This document shows positions 11,696 through 22,781 of a stretch of DNA of 64,000 bases, piece after piece (position 1 is the first letter of the stretch; each line of letters begins with the position of its first letter). The DNA comes from Telmatactis stephensoni (taxonomy: Eukaryota > Cnidaria > Anthozoa > Actiniaria > Isophelliidae), in contig JALIZF010001911.1 in NCBI GenBank assembly GCA_029948255.1, positions 1 to 64,000 of the forward strand. Direction: 5' to 3'. Made by a program: the position numbers and the translations under genes. Below the pieces are notes generated by a model. The model saw nothing but the letters and a program-made list of their open reading frames with translations. It was not told the origin of the DNA and did not search any database.

Positions 11696-12616
11696 GGTGG
11701 CCCGTACCTATTGATTTGTTTGTCAGACATAATTTTTAATCGCGTCTTTTTACACTATCAAAACCTTGTCCAATTTTTAAGAAATTTGCAGCCATTTGTC
11801 TACAATTTCAAAATTTGTACCGGTAATTAATTTTCTGCGAATTAGATCAAATAATCTGAGATATCAGACGATTTTTAAAAGTAGTTTTTTGAGAAAAATT
11901 GGTCATAAATCCAAAATTCCAAGGTGAATTTTTTCCTATTTCGTTAATCAAGTATAAAGGCATAGAGGACTACATACAACATGTATCGCGCCAATTAAAT
12001 CCTTAGAAGTTGCGATACAAAATTTGCGCTGCCTGTTACGACGCAAAATTATGTAGTCAAAACTACCGCCAAAATCTCAACAGAATTTCAAAAACAGCGA
12101 GAACCATATCTGCATGCTAGAAGAAAGACAAATACCTATTGTAACTTGTGAACAAAATATGGAGAGATGAGAAGCTAAACGCCAATGTTATCCTCAAGCA
12201 AACTTGGGGAGTAATTTTTGTGACCACGAGGTGAACTTTGCGAATTTGTATTCCTTCGACTTCTACAAATTCCGTTGAATTATTTCCTGAAATTTTCTAG
12301 GTATGGGATAGAACAAGATGTTAACATACCTTTTGCCAAGTGTCGTTGTCTTTGCTGCACTAGGTATAATTCAGTAAGCGTCAAAAGTAAGCAACTAAAT
12401 CGAGTCGACGTTTGAGCTGCCAAGGTAAAACCCTCATGGTTTGTTAATTTATTCAAAACAACACCTTACTATCTGTTGCAAAATGAATTACCGGTACAAA
12501 TTTCAAGGCTTGTAGACAAATGGCTGCAAATTTCTTAAAAATCGGACAAGGTTTTGATGTAAAAAGACGCGATTAAAAATTATGTCTGACAAACAAATCA
12601 ATAGGTACGGGCCACC
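11696..12616. mobile_element. Foldback DNA transposon with TTAA target site
   Basis: Flanked by TTAA (11692-11695 and 12617-12620), with terminal inverted repeats starting GGTGGCCCGTACCTATTGAT and more than 100 bases of matching inverted arm (11696-11820 against 12490-12616). TTAA duplication is the hallmark of piggyBac and Kolobok elements. It has no transposase, so it is non-autonomous. The insertion is absent from block B, so it is younger than the duplication. Confidence 0.85.
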
Positions 12617-12619
12617 TTA

Positions 12620-14229
12620 AACTGTGAAAAAAATATCATGCAAGCCCACCTACCATTAAAAAATATCGAGCGAGCATAGAAGTCAGTGTTTAGGCCCTAA
12701 CTCAAAAACTTAAAGCCTCTATCACCCAGATTTTTGGGAAAACTGGTCTGGGAAAACCAGGATAAAATCATCTTCACTGTGCTTGCCAACAAAAACTGAG
12801 TTTGAGCATTAAAAACTATCGTAAACTTTAAGTTTACTTAGGGCCTACGCATTACTCAAATATTATTTGTAATCCTAAACACGCCACTTTTCCTTGAAAA
12901 AGAACAAAAAAATTGTAATGTATAGATTTTTTCACATAATGCAGAAATAAAATTGTATTGTATGTATCGTATTGTATTGTATTGATACAAGAAAAAATGA
13001 GGTAATTTTCTCGACTGATATGCATGAAGACTGAGCTTTTAAGGAACCTATTTCTGGAGCCCGTTGCTAGGGAAACTTCATATTTTTGTAAGTCGACTAA
13101 TATTTGGAATCAAGCAGTGATACTTATAAGATAATAACAGTCACAAATTTCTTGAGTTTGATGACGTCGTCGCGTGACGTCATCAAATGACGTCATCGGG
13201 ACAGAAAATGTCTATAATGTTTGCAGTTTCAAAACATTTTTATTCAATTCTAACATAGTATGGCTTTATGGTGCACAAAGTGACATATGCGTTTTTCAGA
13301 CAATTTTTAGAGCTCTTTTTTCCGTCTTCGTACAGACATTTTTGCTGACAACTTCGCTATTTTACATTTTTCTAGAAAACCCATATGTAACTTTGTGGAG
13401 CAAAGGATTTAGGAAATTGTTCTTTCCTTGTGGTTTATCAGAGGCAAAAACAGCCGTGTGAAATGTCAGTGACTGGTTTGCATTGACAGTAAACGTAATA
13501 TAATCGCTTTCCTAAAGTTTGCAAAAAATAAAACGTACCTAGTAAAAGTGGCATTTTAAAAGTGGCATCTCTGTGGCTAAAAGTCGCGCGAAGTTTTGTA
13601 AATTTTCATCGGGCTCTGTAAATTAATGCTGTGAATCTGGCGGTTTTGTTAGAAGCTATCGATTTTCTTGACGAAAACGTAACATTCAGACTTTCGATTT
13701 TTGTAATCATTTTACATAATAAAAACTGAATGAAAAATAGTGTCTTTTTTCCAAAAAACCCGCTTCAAAAAGTTTGACTTTGCTTTGCCGATATGTACTC
13801 TCATTCACCATGGCTCTTGACCAATCAGAAATCGAGAAATTGCTCAATTGTGGCAAAAAATAACCTTTCAAGATCAAAATAATTATTTTAGCTGAAAACT
13901 CCTCAAAGATTATAGAATTTTTTAAATGAGAACCAGTGTTTGCGCATGCGCACTGGAAATTTCAGATGTTCGACACTCATAGTTCGGCTGTGTCATAATG
14001 AACAGCTTCAATGTGCTCATATTTGGTTTTAAGATTTTCACTTACAATGTTTTGACCCATTATTTTGCTTAGCTTCGGCCGACTGATAATTTGAGAAATT
14101 CATAGCATATTTTGTTGGATTAATTTCAATGAAAAATTTTATTTCCCGCTCTCTCGATCGATAGAAATGCGAACATTTAAGACCCAATGCAAGGAAACGG
14201 GCATTCCAAAAGTGACATTTTCTCAAAAA
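12620..14229. other. Right part of block A, no gene
   Basis: Non-coding sequence colinear with 43423-44733. It includes a TATTG-type tandem tail at about 12940-12990, which resembles a CR1/L2-type LINE 3' end. About 470 bases near 13398-13865 are absent from block B. The open frames here show no recognisable domain. Confidence 0.5.
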
Positions 14230-14626
14230 ATCCACATATTCCCCTTTGGGTGAGTCACGCGTAGGTTTGTGGCCTTTTGTCCGACAAGGTTTTTTTTCCC
14301 TACTGTCACCTTGTGCGCATTGCCAAGGAACCTGCCATCGGATCATTTCAAGGTAAATTAGCTGGAAATTCAGGTTTTGATTGCCGTCGCAAAACTGCAA
14401 AAGTAAACCTATAGATCCAAAAAAATTGTTCTAGAGTCGGAGGCTTCTTTGCTGTTTTAATCGGCTTTCATAGCGACACTTGGCCTCTAATTTGTGTAAT
14501 TGACTCTGTTCTATTTCTTCATGACTGGGGTGCCATAATTTGGACTACAGAATTCTTTCTATGTTGGCAGCGAACACTGTATGTGAAGGCAACACTCGAC
14601 GGTAAATCTAGAGAAGTAAAACATAC
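14230..14626. repeat. Dispersed repeat, copy 1
   Basis: About 400 bases closely similar and in the same orientation to 51695-52082, including the shared stretches GAGTCGGAGGCTTCTTTGCT and TGTATGTGAAGGCAACACTC. It begins exactly where homology between blocks A and B ends. The family is unclassified, and no coding content is seen. Confidence 0.8.
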
Positions 14627-15061
14627 CTTGCATTGCATTGTATTTGCATTTCTCTCCTATGTGTAATAAAAGACAACGAACAGCGCATACTGAGTCTACG
14701 TATGATCCTAATGCTTATGCTTCCGTCGCTCGTGAATACCAGGCTAAAGGTCCCCAAATCATGTAAAACTAGTCCCGTGTCGAACTGTAATAGGATTGAC
14801 CGGATTGAATGTGTTTTTGATCGCACGCTCGTTGAGATGTGATCTTGGCGTCAGTAGCGCGTACAAGTCATCGGACTTTTTATTGAATCTATAAATTCAA
14901 ATGTAATCCGCACTGTATAACAGCTTTTCTGCACCGTGTTACACTTGAACTGCACTGTTCTTAACCAATCAGAATCGAGTAATGTTTTATGCATAATATT
15001 AGTATAGTAACACCATGATCACCTCGGGATCCATTGTTTCAAGAGGGACGTTTAAGTGTGG

Positions 15062-15599
15062 TTCACACTAGCGTCGGAATCGGAATCGGAATCGTAAGAA
15101 AACAATAAAGAATTTAGGGATTAGAATAGAAGAGAAAGGTGTTTTTCTTTGTTCTTTCCTTTGTCTTTGATTATGCTTGGTCTTATGCTTCTTGCGTTCC
15201 CTGCTAACAGAGGCTCACACAGACGTTAAATCACTCGAAAAGTGAGCCTCTGCCGAGCGAGGCCGTTTTCTTTGTTGTGCCGCCGTCCACAATCGTGGAC
15301 GAAGAAAACCGGTTTTAAATCCGGTTTAAACCGGAAATAAGATGATGCGCATGAGCAAATTGGAAACTCCGTCATAATGACGTCAGGGGTTGCTTAGTTA
15401 CCTAACGCATGCGCAACAAAGAAAACGGCCTCGCTCGGCAGAGGCTCACTTTTCGAGTGATTTAACGTCTGTGTGAGCCTCTGTTAGCAGGGAACTTCTT
15501 GCGATGCTTATGTCGATGTCTTATGTCACACGCTTGACTTAACTCTTTTGTCTTTTCATTTGTTTTCTGCTTCCGATTCCGACGCTAGTGTGAACCAGC
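15062..15599. mobile_element. Outer MITE with nested insertion
   Basis: Terminal inverted repeats GGTTCACACTAGCGTCGGAA at the left, with their complement ending at 15599. A second MITE (15197-15494) is inserted inside. No clear target duplication was found for the outer element. Confidence 0.75.
15197..15494. mobile_element. Inner MITE, 9-bp target duplication
   Basis: A near-perfect palindromic element starting TTCCCTGCTAACAGAGGCTC and ending with its complement. It is flanked on both sides by CTTCTTGCG (15188-15196 and 15495-15503). Nine-base target duplications with long inverted ends point to a Mutator-like family. It lies wholly inside another MITE, so the insertion order is clear. Confidence 0.88.
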
Positions 15600-15641
15600 C
15601 TTTATTGTCTAACACCCCTCCTACCGGCCTGAATAAGCCAG

Positions 15642-15802
15642 TTCGGAGTTTAAGAATCGTTTTCAGTGCGCATGCGATTTTATCCCGAACTTCTCACCTT
15701 CTTTTGTTTAAACCTTCTTTTGTTTTTAATCAAACAAAAGAAGGTGGTGAGAAATTCGGGATAAAATCGCATGCGCATAAGAAACGATTCTTAAACTCCG
15801 AA
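15642..15802. mobile_element. Foldback MITE
   Basis: Inverted arms of about 70 bases (GGAGTTTAAGAATCGTTT, GATTTTATCCCGAA, CTTCTTTTGTTT and complements) around a short loop. Confidence 0.8.
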
Positions 15803-16212
15803 GTGGTACTAAATTTCCCTCATACATCATTAATTAGGGAAATTTAGAACTAAATTACCCTCATTACTATTCATGAGGAACAGTCCCTCATATATCAATC
15901 ATCGGGACGATCGGGACAGCTTTAATTTGCACGCTGTTCCGAAACTCTAAAACTTTCTAACGCACCGATACCTCTTACCACTGCACACTCTTACGCATGT
16001 GGGAGCTATTCATCCTATTTTGCGCATGTGCGTAACGAAGCAAAGAAAGCTTAGTGAAAACAATTTAGCTTTCGAGTTGATTAACAACCTATAAATACTT
16101 GTATATGTATATGGATTGATCCGCGGTAATGGAACTAGAAATATTGAAAGATCATCACGGATATGTAAGCAATTTAGGCAATTGCTTTAGAAAAGCCCGA
16201 AAAAAAATTCGG

Positions 16213-16284
16213 GGCTTCAACGGGATTCGAACCCATGACCTTTGCGATATCGGTGCAATGCTCTGCCAACTGAGCTATGAAGCC
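16213..16284 (-). tRNA. tRNA-like unit 1 (probably not a functional tRNA)
   Basis: Cloverleaf-capable: acceptor GGCTTCA pairs with TGAAGCC, the D arm is GCTC/GAGC, and the T arm ATGGG-TTCGAAT-CCCGT is perfect. Both Pol III boxes are present (TAGCTCAGTTGG, GGTTCGAATCC) and a T-run terminator follows. The anticodon loop reads CCGATAT: position 33 is C and not the near-universal T, and the closing pair is A-C. The nominal anticodon would be GAT (Ile), but the loop argues for a tRNA-derived repeat. There is no CCA end and no intron. Confidence 0.45.
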
Positions 16285-16458
16285 ACATATGTTGGGAGCA
16301 GGCCATTTTGTTGGGTTCATAGTAATACCACATAGGAATGTAAATGTATATGTATATGGATTGATCCGCGGTAATGGAACTAGAAATATTGAGAGATCAT
16401 CACGGATATGTAAGCAATTTAGGCAATTGCTTTAGAAAAGCCCGAAAAAAAAATTCGG

Positions 16459-16950
16459 GGCTTCAACGGGATTCGAACCCATGACCTTTTAGTCCAGACC
16501 CAGGCCTCTTTTTACCCCGCTCCGCTTCGGTAAAACAGAGTCCAGAAGAACTTGCATGCGCATGCGTTACATGAACCAATCAGACAACGTAAAATTTTGG
16601 TGTGACCTGGTTACAAGGCCTTTTGATAAGTCACACAGGGCTTGGATTTGCTCCAATTTGGGTAAAAACTTGTGCTTTGTACAAGTGAAGACATACTTAA
16701 CTGCTTCGATGAATTCGTTTTCAAAATGAGCCCTATATAGCTGATTTAATTCAGATAAATTTCAACGAGAGCTTTGTAACCAAGTCACACCAAAATTTTA
16801 CGGTGTCTGATTGATTCATGTAACGCATGCGCATGCAAGTTCTTCTGGACTCTGTTTTACCGAAGCGGAGCAGGGTAAAAAGAGGCCTGGGTCTGGACTA
16901 ATGACCTTTGCGATACCGGTGCAATGCTCTGCCAACTGAGCTATGAAGCC
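16459..16950 (-). pseudogene. tRNA-like unit 2, split by a MITE
   Basis: The same tRNA-like sequence (16459-16489 plus 16910-16950), interrupted by the 411-bp element at 16490-16900 and its 9-bp target duplication. The uninterrupted neighbours show the exact empty site. Its anticodon loop (CCGGTAT) also has C at position 33. Confidence 0.8.
16490..16900. mobile_element. MITE in tRNA-like unit, 9-bp target duplication
   Basis: Terminal inverted repeats start TAGTCCAGACCCAGGCCTCT and extend for about 100 bases, with the right arm as complement. It is flanked by ATGACCTTT on both sides (16481-16489 and 16901-16909). The nine-base duplication fits a Mutator-like family. No coding sequence. Confidence 0.9.
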
Positions 16951-17124
16951 ACATATGTTGGGAGCAGGCCATTTTGTTGGGTTCATAGTAATACCACATA
17001 GGAATGTAAATGTATATGTATATGGATTGATCCGCGGTAATGGAACTAGAAATATTGAGAGATCATCACGGATATGTAAGCAATTTAGGCAATTGCTTTA
17101 GAAAAGCCCGAAAAAAAAATTCGG

Positions 17125-17198
17125 GGCTTCAACGGGATTCGAACCCATGACCTCCCGCATGCCGGTGCGGATGCTCTAACCAACTGAGCTATGAAGCC
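17125..17198 (-). tRNA. tRNA-like unit 3 (variant anticodon arm)
   Basis: Acceptor, D and T arms match unit 1, but the D loop is longer (AGTTGGTTA) and the anticodon arm is CCGCA-CCGGCA-TGCGG, a strong stem with a six-base loop. A six-base loop gives no normal anticodon. Terminator and spacer are as in the other units. Confidence 0.4.
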
Positions 17199-17285
17199 AA
17201 CATATGTTGGGAGCAGGCCATTTTGTTGGGTTCATAGTAATACCACATAGGAATGTAAATGTATATGTATATGGATTGATCCATA

Positions 17286-17312
17286 GGTCATGGGTTCGAA
17301 TCCCGTTGAAGC
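17286..17312 (+). pseudogene. tRNA-like unit 4, 3' half only
   Basis: Only the T arm and 3' acceptor strand remain (GGTCATGGGTTCGAATCCCG then TTGAAGCC), followed by the usual terminator and spacer. It marks the point where the array inverts. Confidence 0.7.
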
Positions 17313-17485
17313 CCCGAATTTTTTTCGGGCTTTTCTAAAGCAATTGCCTAAATTGCTTACATATCCGTGATGATCTTTCAATATTTCTAGTTCCATTACC
17401 GCGGATCAATCCATATACATATACATTTACATTCCTATGTGGTATTACTATGAACCCAACAAAATGGCCTGCTCCCAACATATGT

Positions 17486-17557
17486 GGCTTCATAGCTCAG
17501 TTGGCAGAGCATTGCACCGGTATCGCAAAGGTCATGGGTTCGAATCCCGTTGAAGCC
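17486..17557 (+). tRNA. tRNA-like unit 5
   Basis: Complete 72-nt unit on the plus strand, with perfect acceptor and T arms, GAATTTTTTTCGGGC immediately downstream, and anticodon loop CCGGTAT (nominal GGT, Thr) with the unusual C33. The caution given for unit 1 applies: internal promoter intact, decoding role doubtful. Confidence 0.45.
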
Positions 17558-17647
17558 CCGAATTTTTTTCGGGCTTTTCTAAAGCAATTGCCTAAATTGC
17601 TTACATATCCGTGATGATCTTTCAATATTTCTACTATAAATACTTGT

Positions 17648-19055
17648 CCATTGTAAGTATAAAACAAAGAAATCTATTTTCAAAACTCCCCAGAGAACAG
17701 GGTTACACACAATTGGTAAAAGAATTCAGTGTACAATATGTTCGATCAAGTTTTGGATGAACAAAGAGCGAAGTATATTTTCGTTAATTTCCTCTTTGTA
17801 ATACCATGACTTCTTCGGGATATTAGTGATTAAATGTCCCCTCAGCCGAGGGAGGTTTAGTAAAAGTCCCTTGGCCGTCCACTAAACCTCCCTCGGCTTC
17901 GGGGACATTTAATCACGAATATCCCTCAGGGTCATGGTATTACTTATAAGAAATTACACCGTTCGAGAAGAATTATATGAAAAATACCGCGCGTATTTGT
18001 ATGAAAGTGGGTTTTAACCCACTAAAATACCAGGAGCGCGTAGCACGATTGGTATTCAGCCTCTTTCATCAAACACATGCACAAGCGATATTTTTCATTA
18101 ATTCTTCGAGAACTAAGGTAGAATTTCCTATTAATAACACACCTACAAAAAATACGTGTTTCTAATCACAAAAATACATTAGACAAAAAGTTAACATATT
18201 CCAAAGAACCGCTTTTTCGCATTGATACTCTGATGGGACAATGATTGAAAAAATAGGCTTTCGCTGCGCTCGTGATTCCACTTGAGTTTTGAACATTTTA
18301 TGACGTCAAGGGGGTGTCAATAAGAGGACAGACAACTCAAAACCATCTTCAATTTGTTAAATTGCACATGTGCAATTAATTAATTGCACGGTGTTCAGAA
18401 AAAATTCACAGCTCGTCAGCCAATCAGAAACGAGTATTTTTTGTTGGTGTGTTATTATAAAAAGTTATTATCATGCAGTTTCTCGTTCAATTTGGGATAA
18501 TTCACACTCGTGTGTTTTTCAAAGAGCTGAAATTGCACTCGACCTACGGTCTCGTGCAATTTCAACTCTTTGAAAAACACTACTCGTGCGAATCAATTCC
18601 AATTTGAGATATTACCTATACTAAGCGCTCTGGACACCCAAACCCGAATTTGCGGGGGGGACACCCAACCTCCAACCAGACACCCCAACAGGATTTTAAC
18701 ACAAGAAAACTAAGCCTTGTATTCCTGTCAATATATTTATTTCTAAATTACTATTCTTATTTACAATATTTATTTATTGGTAAATTTATAAAAAACCATC
18801 CTATATTTTCAAACTGTTATTGATTATTATTTTTCATACTAGCTTTTTGTAAAAACTACGAGATATTTATATCACCCTTAATAACTAAATCATTTTTTCT
18901 TGAAATCAGTTTTTTATCAGTACAAGTCTTATTTTTCGCTGTCTCACCATGTGTTTGAACCGAGCTGAGTTATTCTAGCTGATTATTCTTCTATATATAT
19001 AATAGACTCTTATTTAGAATGTGATATTTGCCCATGCCAGTGGTTTGGATGTACC
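17648..19055. other. Intergenic, foldback elements only
   Basis: Contains a foldback at about 17815-17935 (arms with GGGACATTTAATCACG-type sequence around CCTCCCTCGGC) and another at about 18485-18598 (AATTGCACTCGACC against its inverse). I see no exon. The 3' UTR of the PIM-like gene may extend into its right end. Confidence 0.55.
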
Positions 19056-22000
19056 TCAAGCGTTCATCATCAGCCACGGGTGTCTAAGTAGGTCCTGGAG
19101 ATTTGCTCGGTTTTCTGGAAGCTTCTCAAGCATGATTTTCAAGAAACCGCGAACATCTGAAAAATGAAATATCAAAATTTTATGAACTAGAAACGTTAGT
19201 TGGTCTGCCAGCAGTCTGCCGTTCTCAGTATAGAGCGGTTTTCGTATGAGTAGGAAACTGACCGTACCGTACCGTGACCGTGTCAGTACCGTAATGTCTA
19301 TAAAAACATTCGAAATTCTTGCCGTAAACGTACCGTGCATTGACCGTAACTGGTACGGTCAGTTTCCCACCCATACGAAAAGCGCTCTAACAGTTATTTA
19401 AGTTATTGAAAGACGATTTGCAATATGACTCAGGATTATTTTTTTAAAATTATGTGTTTTAGCCTAGAATTTCACCCTTCTAACACCGGGGCCCTGCTCT
19501 ATAATTTGCAATCAGTTACCATATATTCAGTGAATTGTTGCAGGGTTAAAACAAATATGGAGCTACTAGCTTTGCTGAGAAGCAGCAGGAAAAGTTGCGC
19601 TTGATGTCGCATCGTATTACCGTAACCTACATATTATATTCTGGCATTCTGGGGGAGCTAGTGGTGAGGGGATGAGGCTTTCAAGGGTGGGGGACCAAAT
19701 TAGTATCATCCCTTTTCGATTAGCAAAACCAACCCAAATACCTGTAAAATGTATTAGGTACTAATAAAACATCGTTTCTAATAAACATCATTTTTATCAT
19801 TTCCAACTCCAGCCGCCGTTACAGCGTTGCAGTACAAGCTGTAATCATCTGAGCAACTGAGCTGGCCGGTCTCGATCGATCGCAATGACGTTGCAAAACA
19901 AGTTGCACGAGTCATTGCAGCGTACAACTCATCCTGGATTGCGCAAAAGTATTGCAAGACAAGCCAACTGCAATCGTTGCAACACCCGTTTTTCCGTTAC
20001 ACCGTGTAACAATGGTGCGTGCAACTTCACATCGCCATTGCAACTACGACGAGTTTTATTGCACTGTGTAACAGCGCCCTAAGTTACTATTATTAGCAAA
20101 AAAAGCTTACCTTGTGAAAGATGATTGGGTAGCTTTAGAGGCTGTAAGGCTGCATGCTCAGCACTCTCATAAGGAAGATCCCCTGTCAGCATATCATAGA
20201 GTACACACCCTAGAGACCATACGGTTGCCTGGCCACCATCGTACTGATGACGGCTGTGGTATTCTGGGGGACTGTACTCAGGAGTACCTGGAATCGAGAA
20301 ACCATTGTTACTGTAAGACAAAACTAATCAAGGTGTATTGCATTGTATTTTGTTTAGTGATTTAGAACAAGACGAGAGAACTTTGCATTGAAATTAACTC
20401 ATAATCACTTGACAAGCTACCATATGCGCAACTACGTTTTTCTTCTTCTCGCAAGGTAGGATCTAGCGAACATGCTCAAGTGTACCCTGACCTACCGACT
20501 TCTCCCTATACTCCATGCAGTGCTCATAAAAGTTACGATATACAATGCAATTTTTTCTGCAAAAAACTACGTAGTACATACTGGTGCAGCAGTATGTTCA
20601 CTTCTGTAACAGATGCGCACAATCATTGCAGTTTCAGTATCGAGTCGATCATCGAGTTCTACTTATTTTACGTTTTCTTCTGTAACTACACGCAACTGCT
20701 GCCCGCAACGTTTACACAAGAAAAATTACATTGTATATCAGAGCCTTTTTTTTATTTTGTGACCGTTAGAAAAAAAATTAGCATGCGCGACCCGTTAGCC
20801 ATCCATGGAAAGTCACACGAAAGAGTAAAGTAGCTAATTCCCGACTTACCAAAGAAGTTTGTGATTGGTTCTTTAGTAGAGTTGCATGCAAGACCAAAAT
20901 CAATCAATTTGACTTTGCCTTCATCACTGAGATCCATCAGTATATTCTCTGACTTGATATCATGGTGTACGATATCTTGTCCATCAAGGTAAACCACAGC
21001 ATCAAGCAATTGGCGGAATATTGTTCTGCTTTCTTCCTCGCTGATGGTATTATCATCTTGTTGAAATAGGTACTCAAACAGATCAGTAGAAACACGTGGT
21101 CGTTCCAGAACTAGCACGTGATTGCCGTCAAAGACGTGGTGATCAAGTAGCTTAATAATGTTGGGGTGTTGGAGATGACGATGATAGTAGACCTCAGCGG
21201 GAAGGCTTCGATATGGATCAATCTGAAAGAATACGAATTCATGGGATTAGGGTCTTGTTTGGCCGCGGCGCCCCTCTCGTAACATGTGGCAAAATGTCAC
21301 GCCACAAGAATGGAAAAGACAGCTAGGAACTGGGCCCATTACCATTAGCGTTAACCCAGGAATAAATCTAAAGAAAACCATTCATTTTAACCAAGGATTA
21401 GCGTTAACAACTGGGCCCTAGACTGGTCTTATCTGCGTTCTGCAAGAAAAACTAGGGCTCGTGAAGGAATGAAATGTTTACCTGAACTTTTTTGGCACTC
21501 TTTATAGGTAGGTGTTTTATTGCAACCTAGACTGAATAAAAAAATTCGTTGATTCATTTAATTGAATTTATTTATCCATTGTAGGTCATTCATTCATTCA
21601 TTCATTCATTCATTCATTCATTCATTCATTCATTCATTCATTCATTCATTCATTCATTCATTCATTCATTCATTCATTCATTCATTCATTCATTCATTCA
21701 TTCATTTATCGCTTCACATCAAACAATCACATCAAACAAACGCAACAAGCACATGCCAATAATTAAAAAACTCACTGGTAACTGGTCTTGGATCCTGAAC
21801 CCTTCATACACCTTTCCAAAAGAGCCCGTTCCAAGCAGATCACCTTGGAAATATTTGGAGAAGAATTTTCTCTTTCGTGATTCAGAGGCTAAAAAGAGTA
21901 GTAAAGATATAATTGCACAGGATCGATGGTTTTTAGGGGATACTGAGCCAGTTTGTGCAACATCCACGCTAAACAAGGTTTGCACATCATTTTGTTTTGG

Positions 22001-22781
22001 GGAAATACGTTAGTCGAAAAACGTACCCTAGCTAGCCTATGCATAAATCGATCTCGCAAAAGTAACTGTATACGTATAATATATATTTTCACATGATGGC
22101 ACTTTAAATACCTCTTTTAGCGACCAGTATTTTTCGCTGAGGATTTTTTGGAGCAACAGTAGTAGGTTGCTCGTGAGTTTTTTCTTCTGCATCACGTGAC
22201 TTCTTTTGTTTCTTCAAATCCTGAGTTTTCATACAAGTAGATTGGGCTGTGAAAGCCTCATACTAGAAGAAAAAAGACAAAAAAACGCTTATAGGTGGTT
22301 TTAGATGGCTAAGGTACGTTGTTTTTGAAGCACGCAAATGAAAGTTTGTAGCATAAATAAAAGTTTTAGCTATTCCAAAGTAGCCCTGTGATCGGAGGCA
22401 AAAGCTAATTGCTTAAACGTTTTTGTACCGTCTTACCTTTTTATTCCCAGGAATACTGACGATGATTTTCTTCTGAGTTGTCTCAGAATTCAAGTCACTT
22501 GATGTCTTCAAAGATCGTTTTGAACCACAACTGCATGAAATATCAAAAGTGCGATTAAAACATTACAGTCGGCATTTGTCGCTAGCTAACTATAAAGGCA
22601 CTTTTTACGTAAAGATAGCTTAGAAAAACCTTATAGTCTTGTGTGAAAAAACGCTTCGTGAAGAACATTTCTACAGCGCAGTTGAAAAGTGACCATATTT
22701 TCACTTTTTGCGTTTTTTTCACATAGAACTCAAGTCACGTGACAACCATTGTACTTACATAGTTTGTAGCACTCGTGACAT
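19056..22781 (-). CDS. PIM-family serine/threonine kinase, eight exons
   Basis: Exons on the minus strand: 22781-22759, 22530-22437, 22262-22112, 21888-21776, 21526-21482, 21222-20850, 20287-20111, 19156-19056. All join in phase with GT/AG sites, giving 358 residues and a TGA. A basic, low-complexity N-terminus of about 90 residues precedes the kinase domain: glycine loop GTGSFGKVYEG, VAIK lysine, hinge LVLERPRVSTDLFEYL, catalytic DIKSEN, DFG, and SPPEYHSRHQYDG. The ERP hinge with its proline and the SPPE motif are typical of PIM kinases, which are constitutively active and promote survival and growth signalling in vertebrates. The HRD motif reads HHD, so the arginine is missing while the catalytic aspartate is kept. 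The gene is head to head with CMTR2 exon 1. The exon 1 start (MSRVLQT) is short and is the least certain part. Confidence 0.85.
19231..19389. mobile_element. MITE in PIM intron
   Basis: Inverted ends AGAGCGGTTTTCGTATGAGT and the complement at the right, flanked by TA on both sides. It also carries a reiterated ACCGTACCGT tract. A TA duplication would fit a Tc1/mariner-type element. Confidence 0.65.
21586..21707. repeat. CATT tetranucleotide microsatellite
   Basis: About 30 uninterrupted CATT units in the intron between the glycine-loop exon and the VAIK exon of the PIM-like gene. The reading frame through it (a SFIH repeat) is an artefact. Confidence 0.97.

Larger units (their letters stand above)
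784..14232. repeat. Segmental duplication, block A
   Basis: This 13.4-kb block is colinear and in the same orientation as 28797-44733. It shares the CMTR2 3' exons, the intronic minisatellite, a TRIM-NHL gene, a SINE, a LINE scrap and the intergenic sequence between them. By eye the shared parts differ by a few percent plus indels. Block A lacks several insertions present in B, and has one of its own at 11696-12616. Its right edge abuts a dispersed repeat (14230-14626) that recurs at 51695. Confidence 0.9.
16103..17633. mobile_element. Composite array of tRNA-like repeat units
   Basis: Units of about 250 bases each combine a tRNA-like gene of 72-74 nt, a T-run terminator hairpin (CCCCGAATTTTTTTCGGG) and a conserved spacer. 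Three units run on the minus strand, then the array turns around at about 17283 and continues as one partial and one full unit on the plus strand. The whole array is bounded by the 14-bp direct repeat CTATAAATACTTGT (16089-16102 and 17634-17647), as expected for a target-site duplication of one insertion event. Confidence 0.75.

Noticed and set aside
16089..17647. CRISPR-like array
   Set aside because: The repeated units are about 250 bp, contain tRNA-like genes, and invert within the array. There are no short repeats with unique spacers.
21562..21762. SFIH-repeat open frame
   Set aside because: CATT microsatellite in an intron of the PIM-like gene.
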